DNA of 30,135 nt. It comes from Anaerolineae bacterium (GTDB taxonomy: Bacteria; Chloroflexota; Anaerolineae; JAADDB01). The position numbers and the translations under genes were made by a program. Shown here one piece after another: positions 1 to 8,398 of the stretch (positions are counted from its first letter, which is position 1; every line of letters begins with the position of its first letter). The notes under the pieces were generated by a model, which did not search any database, was not told the DNA's origin, and was given only the letters and a program-made list of their open reading frames with translations. The stretch covers positions 1 to 30,135 of the forward strand of contig WFQT01000241.1 in NCBI GenBank assembly GCA_015486895.1, in the 5' to 3' direction.

Positions 1-1
1 C

Positions 2-184
2 TTATACTGACTAGCCAGTTACGCTTTCAGTCGCCTGTTAGTAGACGGCTGGCGGGCCGACAGCGCCACCTGGGGTCATGGCTACCGGCAGCCGCAAATC
101 ATCGCGCTGGCAGTGCTCATGCTGACCCTGGCGATCATGGCCGCCCGCTTGCCCGCCTCGGCACCGCCCGGCAACAAAAGGTGA
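2..184 (+). pseudogene. lgt: C-terminal remnant of prolipoprotein diacylglyceryl transferase (Lgt-like)
   Basis: The frame ending with TGA at 182-184 encodes about 57 residues that resemble the end of Lgt, the membrane enzyme that adds diacylglycerol to lipoprotein cysteines. The pattern is an RLLVDGWRAD segment (Lgt has RFLVEFWRGD-like), then a GYRQPQIIAL segment and a last hydrophobic helix. Two codons into the window there is an in-frame TGA (8-10), and no good start follows it. Reading that codon as TGG would give LYWLASYAFSR, which fits the Lgt pattern, so this is either a nonsense mutation or an error near the end of the assembled piece. The kinase gene follows after 13 bases, so they may share a transcript. 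The assignment rests on a short stretch. Confidence 0.45.
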
Positions 185-197
185 GGAGGTTGAGCGG

Positions 198-1442
198 ATG
201 AACATAGCGCTATTATGGGGTGTTGCCGGCCTCAGCACTTTAATCGCTTTCATTGCCGGTCTTTACCTGGCCCGCAGGTGGTGGCAGTCGCCTACCGCTC
301 TGCCGACGCCGTACGACAATGTGGCCGGCCTCATCGAACGCCTGGAAGAGCTAGGCCATGACCTACAACAGAGCGAAGATGCACTGCGACAGCAGCGTCG
401 TTGGGCGGAAAACTTGATTGAGTCCATCGTCGAGGGAGTCATCACGCTGGACCGTCGCGGGCGTATCACCTCTTTTAGCCATGGCGCCGAGCGCATCACC
501 GGCTGGAGCCGGGTGGAAGCTGTTGGTGCTCCGGCGGCCATTATTTTCCGCACACCACCGGAAGGGCCCTCTTTTTGGGAGCAAATTCCCCCCGCCGGGG
601 GTGAGCACAAAGTCACAATCTTTAATCACCAAGGGACGCAGATGATCCTCAGCGTCACTGGGGCGAGATTGCTACCGCCGGCTGGGGGTTCTGCCCAGGT
701 GGCCTTAGTCCTGCGTGATGTAACGGAAGAGGAAGCGGCCATTCGGGCCACCAACGAACTATTGGCTAATGTCAGCCACGAGTTCCGCACACCACTTTCC
801 GCCTTGGCGGCTTCGGTGGAATTGCTTGCAGGCGAGGAAAAACTAGCCCCGGAAGAGCGGCAGCGCCTCCTGCACTCGTTAAGGCGCGGTACTTTGCGCT
901 TGCAACGCATGGTAGATAATTTATTAGACAGCATGAGCATCCAGGCGGGACGCTTCCAGGTTACGCCGGAGCCGATGCCTTTGGCACCGGTCATTAACGA
1001 AGCTGTGCGTTTCATGGCCCCCCTTTTCCAACAGAAAAACCAACCAGTGCAGGTAGACTTGCCCGCCGATCTGCCGCTGGTGCAAGCTGACGAGCGCCGT
1101 TTGGCCCAAGTGCTGCACAACTTATTGAGCAATGCCAGCAAATACGGACCACCGGGGCAGCCGGTGCAGGTATTGGCACGGCAACGCGGCCGGGAGATCT
1201 GGGTCGGTGTCAGCGACCGTGGCCCCGGCATCGCTCCCGCCGACCGCCAACGCCTTTTCCACCGTTTCGGACGGCTGCCCGGCAGCAATCAAGCTGCTTC
1301 CGGCATGGGCCTGGGCCTCTCCATTGTCAAGGAAATTATCGAACGGCATGGCAGCCAGGTTGGCGTCGATAGCCAGGAAGGTGAAGGCGCTACTTTCTGG
1401 TTCACTTTGCCGATAGCAACGCCAGGCGGGGTAACAATATGA
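198..1442 (+). CDS. PAS domain sensor histidine kinase
   Basis: Membrane-bound sensor kinase of 414 residues that should phosphorylate the response regulator encoded directly after it. One N-terminal membrane helix (about residues 5-27) is followed by a short polar coiled stretch (45-70), a PAS domain (about 70-180, with IVEGVITLDRRGRI), a HisKA dimerisation helix with phosphoacceptor His194 in NVSHEFRTPL, and a HATPase_c domain. That domain shows an N box (HNLLSNASKYG, about 307-317), a G1 box (DRGPGIAP, from 340) and a G2 box (GMGLGLSIVKE). There is no extracellular sensing domain, so the signal is probably read by the cytoplasmic PAS domain or in the membrane. The ATG is preceded by GAGGAGG at a good distance. 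The stop overlaps the regulator start as ATGA. The ligand is unknown. Confidence 0.93.
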   Translation: MNIALLWGVAGLSTLIAFIAGLYLARRWWQSPTALPTPYDNVAGLIERLEELGHDLQQSEDALRQQRRWAENLIESIVEGVITLDRRGRITSFSHGAERITGWSRVEAVGAPAAIIFRTPPEGPSFWEQIPPAGGEHKVTIFNHQGTQMILSVTGARLLPPAGGSAQVALVLRDVTEEEAAIRATNELLANVSHEFRTPLSALAASVELLAGEEKLAPEERQRLLHSLRRGTLRLQRMVDNLLDSMSIQAGRFQVTPEPMPLAPVINEAVRFMAPLFQQKNQPVQVDLPADLPLVQADERRLAQVLHNLLSNASKYGPPGQPVQVLARQRGREIWVGVSDRGPGIAPADRQRLFHRFGRLPGSNQAASGMGLGLSIVKEIIERHGSQVGVDSQEGEGATFWFTLPIATPGGVTI

Positions 1443-2152
1443 AACTATTGGTAGCAGATGATGACTTGGAGCTGAGCGAAATCCTGACTCTCACCCTGCA
1501 GAAAGCTGGATTCGAGGTCATCGTTGCTTACGACGGGGTCACAGCTTTACAACTCTGGCGGCAAGAACGACCGGATTTGGTGCTATTAGATGTGAACCTG
1601 CCACGATTGGACGGCTTCACCGTGTTGCAGCAAATACACCAGGAATCGACAACACCGGTCATTATGCTCACCGTGCGCGACGAAGACGCTGACGTAGTGC
1701 GTGGGTTGGAGGCTGGGGCCGACGATTACATCGGCAAGCCGTTTAGCCCCCGACAACTGGTGGCCAGAGTACGAGCGGTTCTGCGACGCAGCAACGCAGA
1801 ACAAGCAAAGGAAGCAGCCGACCGCTATAGCCAGCAAGGCGATTTCTACCTGGACAACGAGCGGCGCATGGTGCAAGTAGCAGACGGTCCCCCAGTGCAA
1901 TTGACAGCACTGGAATTTCGTCTGCTTGCTTACTTGTTGCACAATGTCGGCCACGTGCTTTCGCCCCGGCAGCTCATCAGGCAGGTATGGGGTGACGAAG
2001 CAGCCGCCGACCGAACAGCGTTAAAGCAGTTAGTACGTCGATTGCGTCTGAAGATCGAGCCAGAGCCAGGTCAGCCCCGTTATTTACAGACGGTAGCCGG
2101 CGTAGGATACATGTTGCAAGCAGAAAGCATTTCGGCAAGACAGCACGGATGA
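1439..2152 (+). CDS. OmpR/PhoB-family response regulator
   Basis: DNA-binding response regulator of 237 residues and partner of the upstream kinase, translationally coupled through an ATGA overlap. The receiver domain (1-120) has the acidic pocket D7-D9, phosphoacceptor Asp51 in LVLLDVNLPRLDG, a Thr78 switch residue and Lys100 in DDYIGKPF. A winged-helix Trans_reg_C domain (about 135-230) follows, with the usual ALEFRLLAYLL and VRRLRLKIEP segments and the terminal VAGVGYML. Targets cannot be read from the sequence. An ORF starting at 2149 and overlapping the stop runs through a dispersed repeat and is not believed. Confidence 0.94.
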   Translation: MKLLVADDDLELSEILTLTLQKAGFEVIVAYDGVTALQLWRQERPDLVLLDVNLPRLDGFTVLQQIHQESTTPVIMLTVRDEDADVVRGLEAGADDYIGKPFSPRQLVARVRAVLRRSNAEQAKEAADRYSQQGDFYLDNERRMVQVADGPPVQLTALEFRLLAYLLHNVGHVLSPRQLIRQVWGDEAAADRTALKQLVRRLRLKIEPEPGQPRYLQTVAGVGYMLQAESISARQHG

Positions 2153-2258
2153 GAAAAAACGGTCGCCGACAATTAGAAAAGGCGCCTACGCACGCAGGGT
2201 CACCCTTTGGCTATCTTCCCAATATTTCAAATGGACCCTGGCGCTTTTTTGCATTTTT

Positions 2259-2330
2259 GCCACAGACTTGCACAGATATAGGTCGAAAAGCAAAGGGGAA
2301 ATCTGTGTTAATCCATGCAATCTGTCGTGA
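2259..2330. repeat. Dispersed CACAGATT-type repeat, copy 1
   Basis: The 334-base gap between the response regulator and rph holds no credible gene. It does hold an imperfect inverted repeat of about 70 bases, with CCACAGACTTGCACAGAT at one end and AATCTGTG plus GCAATCTGTC at the other. Its reverse complement aligns closely with 11986-12048, including the central run of CAAAGGGGAAATCTGTGTTA. Related copies lie at 12099-12157, 15313-15384 and 29027-29090, always between genes. The family has no coding capacity and looks like a miniature, non-autonomous or REP-like element. Confidence 0.75.
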
Positions 2331-2486
2331 AGATAGCCCGAATGAACCTAAAACGTCATTTTCGCCAGTCTCCAGATTTTGGGTAAAATCAGGCCGCAAA
2401 GAAGCAAAGGAATTAGTTCTTACTGGTCACCAATAATAATAGCCTGACTGGTAACAAATAGATAGTCATTGGCGGGAGAAACAAGG

Positions 2487-3221
2487 ATGACGAAACGAAT
2501 TGACGGCAGAGATGACGACGCCTTGCGGCCAGTTGCTTTTGAACTGGGATTTACGAATTACGCCGAGGGGTCAGTACTAATGCAGCAAGGCAAGACCATG
2601 GTGCTCTGTACAGCCACGGTTACGGAGAAAATGCCAAACTGGCTACGAGGTCAAGGCCGGGGATGGGTAACGGCAGAATATGCTTTGCTACCGCGCAGCA
2701 CAGAGCAGCGTACGGAACGGGAGAAACACTGGCCAAAAGGGCGCACTATGGAAATTCAGCGGCTCATCGGCCGCAGCTTGCGGGCGGCTGTGGATTTGAC
2801 GGAGCTGGGCGAGCGACAGATCATCGTGGATTGCGACGTTTTGCAAGCGGACGGCGGCACCCGCACTGCCAGCGTGACAGCCGGCTATGTGGTACTCTCT
2901 TTAGCATTGCGCAGACTGGTGAACGCCGGGAAGATCTCGGCGAAAGTATTTCGCCCCGCGGTGACTGCAGTCAGTGCCGGTTTGGTGGATGGCCGACCGC
3001 TCCTGGACTTGTGCTATCTGGAAGACAGACGGGCCGATGTAGACGCCAATGTAGTCATGACGGCGACGAACCATTTCGTGGAAATCCAGATGACCGCAGA
3101 AGGGGAAACGCTGAGCCGGGAGCAGTTTAAAGTGTTGCTCGACTTAGCCGAAAAAGGGAACAAAGAACTTCTACGTTTGCAACAAGCAGCATTGCTGCAA
3201 GCGGAGCTGCCAGGAAGATAA
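2487..3221 (+). CDS. rph: Ribonuclease PH
   Basis: Phosphate-dependent 3'-5' exoribonuclease that trims the 3' ends of tRNA precursors. The protein has 244 residues, the usual length, and carries the family pattern from end to end: an RIDGRDDDALRPV start, AEGSVLMQQG, VLCTATVTEKMPNWL, GWVTAEYALLPRST, GRTMEIQRLIGRSLRA, and the active-site block DCDVLQADGGTRTASVT. The ATG at 2487 is chosen because GGGAGAAACAAGG sits just before it; an in-frame TTG at 2469 would place the ribosome site inside the gene. There is no promoter I would insist on. The upstream gap contains a dispersed repeat. Confidence 0.96.
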   Translation: MTKRIDGRDDDALRPVAFELGFTNYAEGSVLMQQGKTMVLCTATVTEKMPNWLRGQGRGWVTAEYALLPRSTEQRTEREKHWPKGRTMEIQRLIGRSLRAAVDLTELGERQIIVDCDVLQADGGTRTASVTAGYVVLSLALRRLVNAGKISAKVFRPAVTAVSAGLVDGRPLLDLCYLEDRRADVDANVVMTATNHFVEIQMTAEGETLSREQFKVLLDLAEKGNKELLRLQQAALLQAELPGR

Positions 3222-3244
3222 GTATCGCCATTTATCCACACGAC

Positions 3245-3279
3245 ATCTTTACAAATGAGGATAAGGAAGAGATCACAGA
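3245..3279. repeat. Fragment of the dispersed repeat family
   Basis: Within the 191-base gap between rph and the HD gene, this stretch (ATCTTTACAAATG, then a purine-rich tract ending in ATCACAGA) aligns with the reverse complement of 12120-12155. There the same sequence adjoins a full CCACAGATT arm. It therefore looks like the outer part of the same element family with the CACAGATT core mostly missing. No gene is visible in this gap. Confidence 0.5.
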
Positions 3280-3412
3280 AATACGGGCGAGGTATATCCC
3301 ACCCGTACAGGAGAGTGAGTGAGGACAGGCAGTGAAATGTAACATTGTTGAAACAGTTACGAAAAAGGTGATAACCAGGAATGATCACAGTTAAAGAAGG
3401 AAAAGAGCGATT

Positions 3413-4006
3413 ATGACATTACCAACGAGAGAAGAAGCATGGCAATTGCTGACGGAATGGACGCAATCGGAGAGTTTACGGCATCACGCGCTGGCCGTGG
3501 AGGCGGGCATGCGGTCTTATGCCCGGTTGTACGGCGAGGATGAGGAGCTATGGGGCATTACCGGGCTGGTTCACGACTTAGACTACGAACGGCACCCGGA
3601 TATGAATGCTCCAGATGGCCATCCTCGCACAGAATTGGCCCTTTTCCAGAAGTTAGGTTGGCCGGAAGAGCTGATTGACGCTGTAGCCGGCCACGCGAAG
3701 CACACAAATGTGCCCCGGACGACTCTTCTGGCCAAAGCTCTTTACGCCGTAGATGAGCTGACCGGCTTGATTACAGCTGTAGCGCTGGTGCGCCCCAGCA
3801 AGAACATCGCCGATGTCAAGGTGAAATCGGTACGCAAGAAATGGAGGGATAAGTCCTTTGCAGCAGGAGTGCACCGAGGAGATATCGAGGAAGGCTGCGC
3901 CGACTTAGACGTTGACTTGAGCGAGCACATCGGGCGGGTGCTGGAGGCAATGAAAGGCATCGCCGCTGACTTGAGCTTAGACGGCCGTTTAGCAAAGCAG
4001 GGATGA
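3413..4006 (+). CDS. HD-domain (HDIG-type) phosphohydrolase-like protein
   Basis: Small cytoplasmic protein of 197 residues from the HD superfamily of metal-dependent phosphohydrolases (HDIG/COG2316-like). Visible ligands are His24/His25 in LRHHALAVE, the His54-Asp55 doublet in GLVHDLDYERHPD, further histidines at 61 and 70, and a later AGHAKH motif. Members act on nucleotides or other phosphate esters, but the substrate is rarely known, and none can be named here. AAGGAAAAGAG precedes the ATG. The stop overlaps the start of the uracil-DNA glycosylase gene (ATGATG), so the two are translationally coupled. This may mean a joint housekeeping role, or just a shared transcript. Confidence 0.85.
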   Translation: MTLPTREEAWQLLTEWTQSESLRHHALAVEAGMRSYARLYGEDEELWGITGLVHDLDYERHPDMNAPDGHPRTELALFQKLGWPEELIDAVAGHAKHTNVPRTTLLAKALYAVDELTGLITAVALVRPSKNIADVKVKSVRKKWRDKSFAAGVHRGDIEEGCADLDVDLSEHIGRVLEAMKGIAADLSLDGRLAKQG

Positions 4007-4659
4007 TGGGGTCTTCACTAATACCCCGGAAAACCGAAAATACCTCATCCGAGTTTGAGCAGTTGCAAGCAGAAATGCGAAGCTGCCGGCTCTGTGTCGA
4101 GGCAGGCTTCTGGCTGGGTTCAACGGCCATTTTCAGCGGCCCGCAAGACGCTCGCCTGATGGTTATCGGGCAGGCGCCGGGCCGCGTCGAAGCGGAGAAG
4201 ACGGGGCTGCCTTTTAGCGGCCCCGCCGGCAAACGGCTGATGCGTTGGTTGGGGGAAGCCGGTTGGCCGGAAGAAGTCTGTCGGCGGCAGTGTTATATCA
4301 CCGCGGTGACAAAGTGCTATCCCGGCAAGGCTGCTCCCGGCCGGGGCGACCGCAAGCCCACTCACCGGGAGCAAATGCTCTGTGCGCCTTTCCTGGAGCG
4401 AGAAATTGCTCTGGTTAACCCCTTGGTAATCGTACCGGTAGGCAAGGTTGCCATCGAGCGTTTCTACCCGGCCTCGGCAAAGCTCAACGACATCATTGGC
4501 ACAATGACCGAGGTGAACGGCCGCCTTATCGTGCCCCTGCCGCATCCTTCGGGGGCCAGCGCCTGGACTAATAGCCACCACAACCAGGATAAAATTCACC
4601 GCGCGTTAGACCTGCTGGCCCGGCTGCGGGTGGAGCTATCACTTGCTAACGTGAGTTAG
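4003..4659 (+). CDS. Uracil-DNA glycosylase, family 4-like
   Basis: DNA repair enzyme expected to cut uracil from deaminated DNA. The 218-residue protein has motif 1 as GQAPGRVEAEKTGLPFSGPAG (residues 56-76; family 4 usually has GEAPG) and the second active-site motif HPSGASAW at 181-188. Cysteines 28 and 31 (CRLC), 105 and 127 are placed as expected for the [4Fe-4S] cluster of family 4. The E-to-Q change in motif 1 and the larger spacing between Cys105 and Cys127 set it slightly apart from the well-studied thermophile enzymes. It starts at the first of two consecutive ATGs, overlapping the HD gene stop. Confidence 0.88.
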   Translation: MMGSSLIPRKTENTSSEFEQLQAEMRSCRLCVEAGFWLGSTAIFSGPQDARLMVIGQAPGRVEAEKTGLPFSGPAGKRLMRWLGEAGWPEEVCRRQCYITAVTKCYPGKAAPGRGDRKPTHREQMLCAPFLEREIALVNPLVIVPVGKVAIERFYPASAKLNDIIGTMTEVNGRLIVPLPHPSGASAWTNSHHNQDKIHRALDLLARLRVELSLANVS

Positions 4660-4760
4660 GGGCAAAACGCTATAATTTGACGCAGAGACGCGGCGTTTCT
4701 TACTCATGGAAAACACGGGCCGGCAGTCAACCGAGAGCCATTGGCGCCGGGCGTTCCCAC

Positions 4761-4809
4761 ACGTAATACGTAGTACGTGTTACGTGTTGCGTGTTGCGTG
4801 TTGCGTGTT
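4761..4809. repeat. Seven tandem heptamers, (A/G)CGTGTT type
   Basis: In the 186-base gap between the convergent glycosylase and S-component genes, seven 7-base units run in a row: ACGTAAT, ACGTAGT, ACGTGTT twice, then GCGTGTT three times. The array gives the false ORF reading MLRVACCVLRV on this strand. No other gene is seen in the gap. Slipped-strand expansion is the likely origin. A role as a transcription stop between convergent genes is possible but unproven. Confidence 0.85.
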
Positions 4810-4845
4810 ACGCTCCATTTTCATCCGCTGTGGTGTGCCGTAGGC

Positions 4846-5658
4846 TCATGGACACTCGCTGACGCGGAAGTAAAAGCGGCGCTGAAAGCGGCGGAATTGA
4901 CGCAAAACAGGGCCGCCGAAAGCCACTATGAGCAGCACATTCCCTATACCCCGCAAAGCATCCCACCAAAACGATGTGGCCAAGTAAAACAAGGCATAAC
5001 GTTTCAACGTCTCTAACAATGCCATCCCCGGCTGCCAATACTGCCCCGGAGATTGAGGTTGGAAAACAAACGGCCAGAACCAAAGATTCATCAACGCTCC
5101 ATAAAGCAACCCCAACAGGAATCCCACTACCGCCAGCAACGCCACCTCCAGTCGAGGTTGTCGGGGCCGGCGAGGCAGCAACCCTGGCGAAGCGCCCACC
5201 CAACCGGTAGCGAACATCTGGTAAGGCAGCCAGGGACCGATGCCACCGCCGATGAGGGCCGAAACTAACAGCGTACTACTCCCGCAGAGGAAGCCAAAAG
5301 AGGGGCCGAAAATATACCCGGCTATAATTGGCAGGAAGAAGACCGCCGTCGCGCCACCGGGAGCAGGGACCAGCCGCAATACAGCGCTAACAGCAGCCAA
5401 AACGCTCAAAACAGCCACATCTTTACTGCTCATAGCTTCGCTGCTCAAATAGGCCAGGAGAGCAACCACCATGAGCAACAGCAATACTCCCAGCACAATC
5501 GGCGCATCGGCGGCGTGAGCAACAGACCCCAGCGTTCCCTGCTCCGCGGGGGGAAAGAGAAATGGATAGAGGAACGCTGTCATTCCCACGAAGCTGGTAA
5601 ACCAGAGAATAACTTGCTGCCGGTGGCTGCCGCCAGCCGCGGCGGTCTGACGTGTCAC
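4846..5658 (-). CDS. ECF transporter S component, probably for cobalamin
   Basis: Integral membrane protein of 270 residues with about six hydrophobic helices. It has the ECF substrate-specific subunit pattern, notably GGGIGPWLPYQMFATGWVGA (about 137-156), preceded by PAPGGATAVFFLPIIAGYIFG. It should bind the vitamin and deliver it through EcfT and the ATPases. The GTG start overlaps the ATPase stop as GTGA, so all three transporter genes are one translation unit. Specificity is inferred from context: the cluster begins with a cobalamin riboswitch and carries transcobalamin-like proteins. On sequence alone another vitamin or metal could not be excluded. Confidence 0.85.
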   Translation of the reverse strand: MTRQTAAAGGSHRQQVILWFTSFVGMTAFLYPFLFPPAEQGTLGSVAHAADAPIVLGVLLLLMVVALLAYLSSEAMSSKDVAVLSVLAAVSAVLRLVPAPGGATAVFFLPIIAGYIFGPSFGFLCGSSTLLVSALIGGGIGPWLPYQMFATGWVGASPGLLPRRPRQPRLEVALLAVVGFLLGLLYGALMNLWFWPFVFQPQSPGQYWQPGMALLETLKRYALFYLATSFWWDALRGIGNVLLIVAFGGPVLRQFRRFQRRFYFRVSECP

Positions 5659-7298
5659 AACAGAGCTTTCCCAACCGGTGTCGGTAAGGCCGCCAAGACA
5701 TCCTCCACCGTCAAATAGCCAGGTACACGCAACAACTTGTTGATTTGGGGTGCAAAAAGCAGCGATTCGGTCATCACCTCGTCGGTCGGCCCGGTCAGAA
5801 TGACTTCCCCTTCCGCCATTAGAGCAACTTGCTCCGCGGCCTGTGCCACCAGTTCCACGTCGTGAGTCGCCATGATTATGCTCATTCCTTCTGCTTGCAA
5901 GGAGCGCAACAAGGAAAGCAGAGCTGCTTTCTGGTGATAATCTAAGCCACGGGTCGGCTCGTCTAAAAGAAGGAGTTGCGGTTTGACCACCAGGATGGAT
6001 GCCAAGGCAACCCTCTGTTGCTCACCGCTACTCAGATCTCGAGGATGTCTTGCCGCCAGATGGGCAATGCTCAGGCGGTCTAACAGAACCATATCCGCCG
6101 TTTCGTCCGACGGCAAGCTGTGGTTGCGCCGGGTAACGGCCAGTTCATCCAGCACGCGCTCCTGGAAAAGGAACGCTCCCGGATTTTGCGGCACCATGCC
6201 CACATGGCGGATGATCTCCGGTAACGGCGTCGCCTTGACATCCAGCGCCGACGCCGTTCCGGGGAAGAGCCGCACTTGACCTGATTGAGGTCGCAGCAAG
6301 CCAACGATTTGCTTCAGCAAGGTCGTTTTGCCGGCACCGTTGCGCCCCATCAATGCCAGGAAACCACCCGTCGGCAGTTGCAATGAAGTATCACGGAGCA
6401 CATCTTTACCGTTGTACCGAAACCAGAGGCCATTTACTTGCAATAGCGGCGGCCCCGGCGCTGTCGGCACTGCCGGGGCCCGTTCCGGCAGTGAAAGTTC
6501 ACGGGCGAACCGACGAGCTTTTTTCACGGTAAGCGGCAACGGCTGCCAGCCGAGCGCTTTCCCCAGAGAAACCAGCGGCGGCACCAGATCCACCTGAGTG
6601 ATGACTTCCTCTGGCCGTCCCGAAAGTGGCGGTTCACCAGGGCCGGTGAAAGCGATCACCCGGTCGGCGAAAGGCAGCACCCTTTCCAAGCGGTGCTCGC
6701 TAACAATGACGGTTAACCCCAAATCCTCGTTAAGCCGCCGTAATGTGGTAAGCACATCCTCCGCCGACTGCGGGTCTAACTGCGAAGTAGGCTCGTCTAA
6801 CACTAACAGCCGGGGCTGCAAAGTGAGCGCTGCTGCAATGGCAACTCGCTGTTTCTCGCCGCCGGATAAAGTCGCTATGGGGCGTTGGCGTAGAGCGGCA
6901 ATGCTTAATTGATCCAGCACCTCTTCCACTCGCTTGCGCATAATTAGCGGGGAGACAGCCTGATTCTCCATGGCGAAAACGAGTTCCGCCTCCACCCGGT
7001 CCACCACAAAGCTGTCCTCTGGATCTTGCTGGACAAACCCGACGACAGCGCTCATCTCCCGAGGCCCAACAACCACCGGATCTAGACCGGCAACCCGCAA
7101 CCGGCCGGAGATTTCACCGCCGTAAAAGTGGGGTACCAAGCCGTTCAATGCCCGCAAGAAAGTTGATTTCCCGACCCCGGAAGGTCCCATAACCAATACA
7201 AACTCGCCCTCCTCAATCTCAACGCTGAGGTGGTTTAACACCGGCAAGCGGTTGCCAGGATAACGGTAGCTGAACTGGGAAAAGGCAATCAGTTGCAT
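5655..7298 (-). CDS. ECF transporter ATPase, EcfA1-EcfA2 fusion
   Basis: Cytoplasmic energy-coupling ATPase of 547 residues made of two complete ABC domains in one chain. Domain 1 has Walker A GPSGVGKST (38-46), Q-loop QQDPEDSFVVD, signature LSGGEKQR and Walker B LLVLDEPTSQLDP. Domain 2 has Walker A GRNGAGKTT, Q-loop PQNPGAFLFQ, a slightly altered signature LSSGEQQR and Walker B LLLLDEPTRGLD. Most ECF systems use two separate proteins. The ATG at 7298 shares one base with the EcfT stop (TAATG) and begins MQLIAFSQFSYRYPG, the normal ABC start; a longer reading back to 7535 would run through EcfT and is rejected. It is followed by the S component with a GTGA overlap. Confidence 0.94.
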   Translation of the reverse strand: MQLIAFSQFSYRYPGNRLPVLNHLSVEIEEGEFVLVMGPSGVGKSTFLRALNGLVPHFYGGEISGRLRVAGLDPVVVGPREMSAVVGFVQQDPEDSFVVDRVEAELVFAMENQAVSPLIMRKRVEEVLDQLSIAALRQRPIATLSGGEKQRVAIAAALTLQPRLLVLDEPTSQLDPQSAEDVLTTLRRLNEDLGLTVIVSEHRLERVLPFADRVIAFTGPGEPPLSGRPEEVITQVDLVPPLVSLGKALGWQPLPLTVKKARRFARELSLPERAPAVPTAPGPPLLQVNGLWFRYNGKDVLRDTSLQLPTGGFLALMGRNGAGKTTLLKQIVGLLRPQSGQVRLFPGTASALDVKATPLPEIIRHVGMVPQNPGAFLFQERVLDELAVTRRNHSLPSDETADMVLLDRLSIAHLAARHPRDLSSGEQQRVALASILVVKPQLLLLDEPTRGLDYHQKAALLSLLRSLQAEGMSIIMATHDVELVAQAAEQVALMAEGEVILTGPTDEVMTESLLFAPQINKLLRVPGYLTVEDVLAALPTPVGKALL

Positions 7299-8395
7299 TA
7301 GCTTTGCTCCGCGACGAGGGCCTGGGCGCCAGCCGACGGTTGCAACAGGATGTGCAATCCCGGCCAAGCAGGCACTATCATCAAGAGGCCGATGAGTGGA
7401 TGAAAGTTCGGCCAGGGCGAATAAGGCGGATAAGGGTAGTAAATAAGCGCCATCCGTTCGCTGCACAAGACAGCCATCAAGGCCACTAACTGCAACAAGG
7501 CTAAGACAATCATCAACCGGTCGGCTCGGTGCCAAAGCCAGCGGTGGTAGCGACTCCGGTGCACTTGCTTGCCCTGACGATACAACAGCCAGAGAAGCAG
7601 GAAGCTACCCCCAAACAAAAGCGCCAGCCCATACGCCGATTTCTGCGGCCAATAGCCCCGGGCCAGCAGTCCGCTCAAGAGCAAGAACAGCGCCAGAAGC
7701 AAGATAATCTGAGCCTTACGGACTGACCGGGGTGGCTGCGGCGTGATCCGGCCACCGAAGCCACGACCTTCCATAGACTCAGCCAGGTGAATAGCCCCTT
7801 CAAGGCTGCCGGCCAAGAGGGGCACCAATAAAGGAAGATAATCGCTCCAGCGGCGAAAGTGATAGCCGCGCAACTGTTGTGCTTCGCGGATTTGCTGCCA
7901 CGTTTGCACGGTGGCGGGTACCAAGGCAACACCAATGGAAACGATTAGCCCAACATAGAAAAGGGCATTAGGCACTAATTGCAATAGTTGCTCTCGGCCA
8001 ATGGCTAAGTTGAAGGTGGTAAAAGCCCATATCAAAGCAACTAAAGAAAGCGCGTTTGCCAACCCGTAAAGTAATGCCTCCCCGGTGATGATGCCCCCCA
8101 GTAACGGCCAGGAGGGGGGAAAACGGAACAGCACAAGGCGTCCGTAATGAACGGTCAAGCCGTTAAAAAGAATAGTAAAGCCGCCGATCAAAAGCGCAAA
8201 GCGCAAGAATATCCGCCCCCCCGTCGCTTGAGAATGAGCGTAAGGCTGCATCAAAGCCGCCCGGCTCAGAGCCAAGTAAGTCACTATCCCTGCTAACAGC
8301 AGTAGGGTCAAGTAAAGTGGGTTGTGGGTGACCATGGCCGGCAAAGCTGCGGCCAGCAACCAGAACAACCAACTATAAGGATGCCAGCTTTCCAC
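7298..8395 (-). CDS. ecfT: ECF transporter transmembrane component EcfT
   Basis: Membrane scaffold that links the S component to the ATPases. The protein is 365 residues, long for EcfT, with several hydrophobic helices. It has both coupling-helix signatures facing the ATPases: REAQQLRGYH (170-179) and AESMEGRGFGG (205-215), versions of the Ala-Arg-Gly motifs. The extra length is two or three further helices after residue 225, ending with a Pro/Tyr-rich loop (YYPYPPYSPWPNFHP). GTG start with GAGGGAG upstream, three bases after the stop of the stalked DUF4430 gene. Confidence 0.92.
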   Translation of the reverse strand: MESWHPYSWLFWLLAAALPAMVTHNPLYLTLLLLAGIVTYLALSRAALMQPYAHSQATGGRIFLRFALLIGGFTILFNGLTVHYGRLVLFRFPPSWPLLGGIITGEALLYGLANALSLVALIWAFTTFNLAIGREQLLQLVPNALFYVGLIVSIGVALVPATVQTWQQIREAQQLRGYHFRRWSDYLPLLVPLLAGSLEGAIHLAESMEGRGFGGRITPQPPRSVRKAQIILLLALFLLLSGLLARGYWPQKSAYGLALLFGGSFLLLWLLYRQGKQVHRSRYHRWLWHRADRLMIVLALLQLVALMAVLCSERMALIYYPYPPYSPWPNFHPLIGLLMIVPAWPGLHILLQPSAGAQALVAEQS

Positions 8396-8398
8396 CCG

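Noticed and set aside
626..1288. 220-residue minus-strand ORF
   Set aside because: Shadow of the histidine kinase; Arg/Ser/Cys-rich composition without domains.
2149..2436. ORF of 95 residues overlapping the response regulator stop
   Set aside because: It reads through a dispersed repeat, has no family features and no ribosome site of its own beyond the overlap.
4777..5016. ORF on the plus strand starting in the heptamer array
   Set aside because: Its start is the translated tandem repeat and the rest is antisense to the S component gene.
7299..7535. N-terminal extension of the ECF ATPase
   Set aside because: It lies wholly within EcfT in another frame; the ABC domain begins at the ATG overlapping the EcfT stop.
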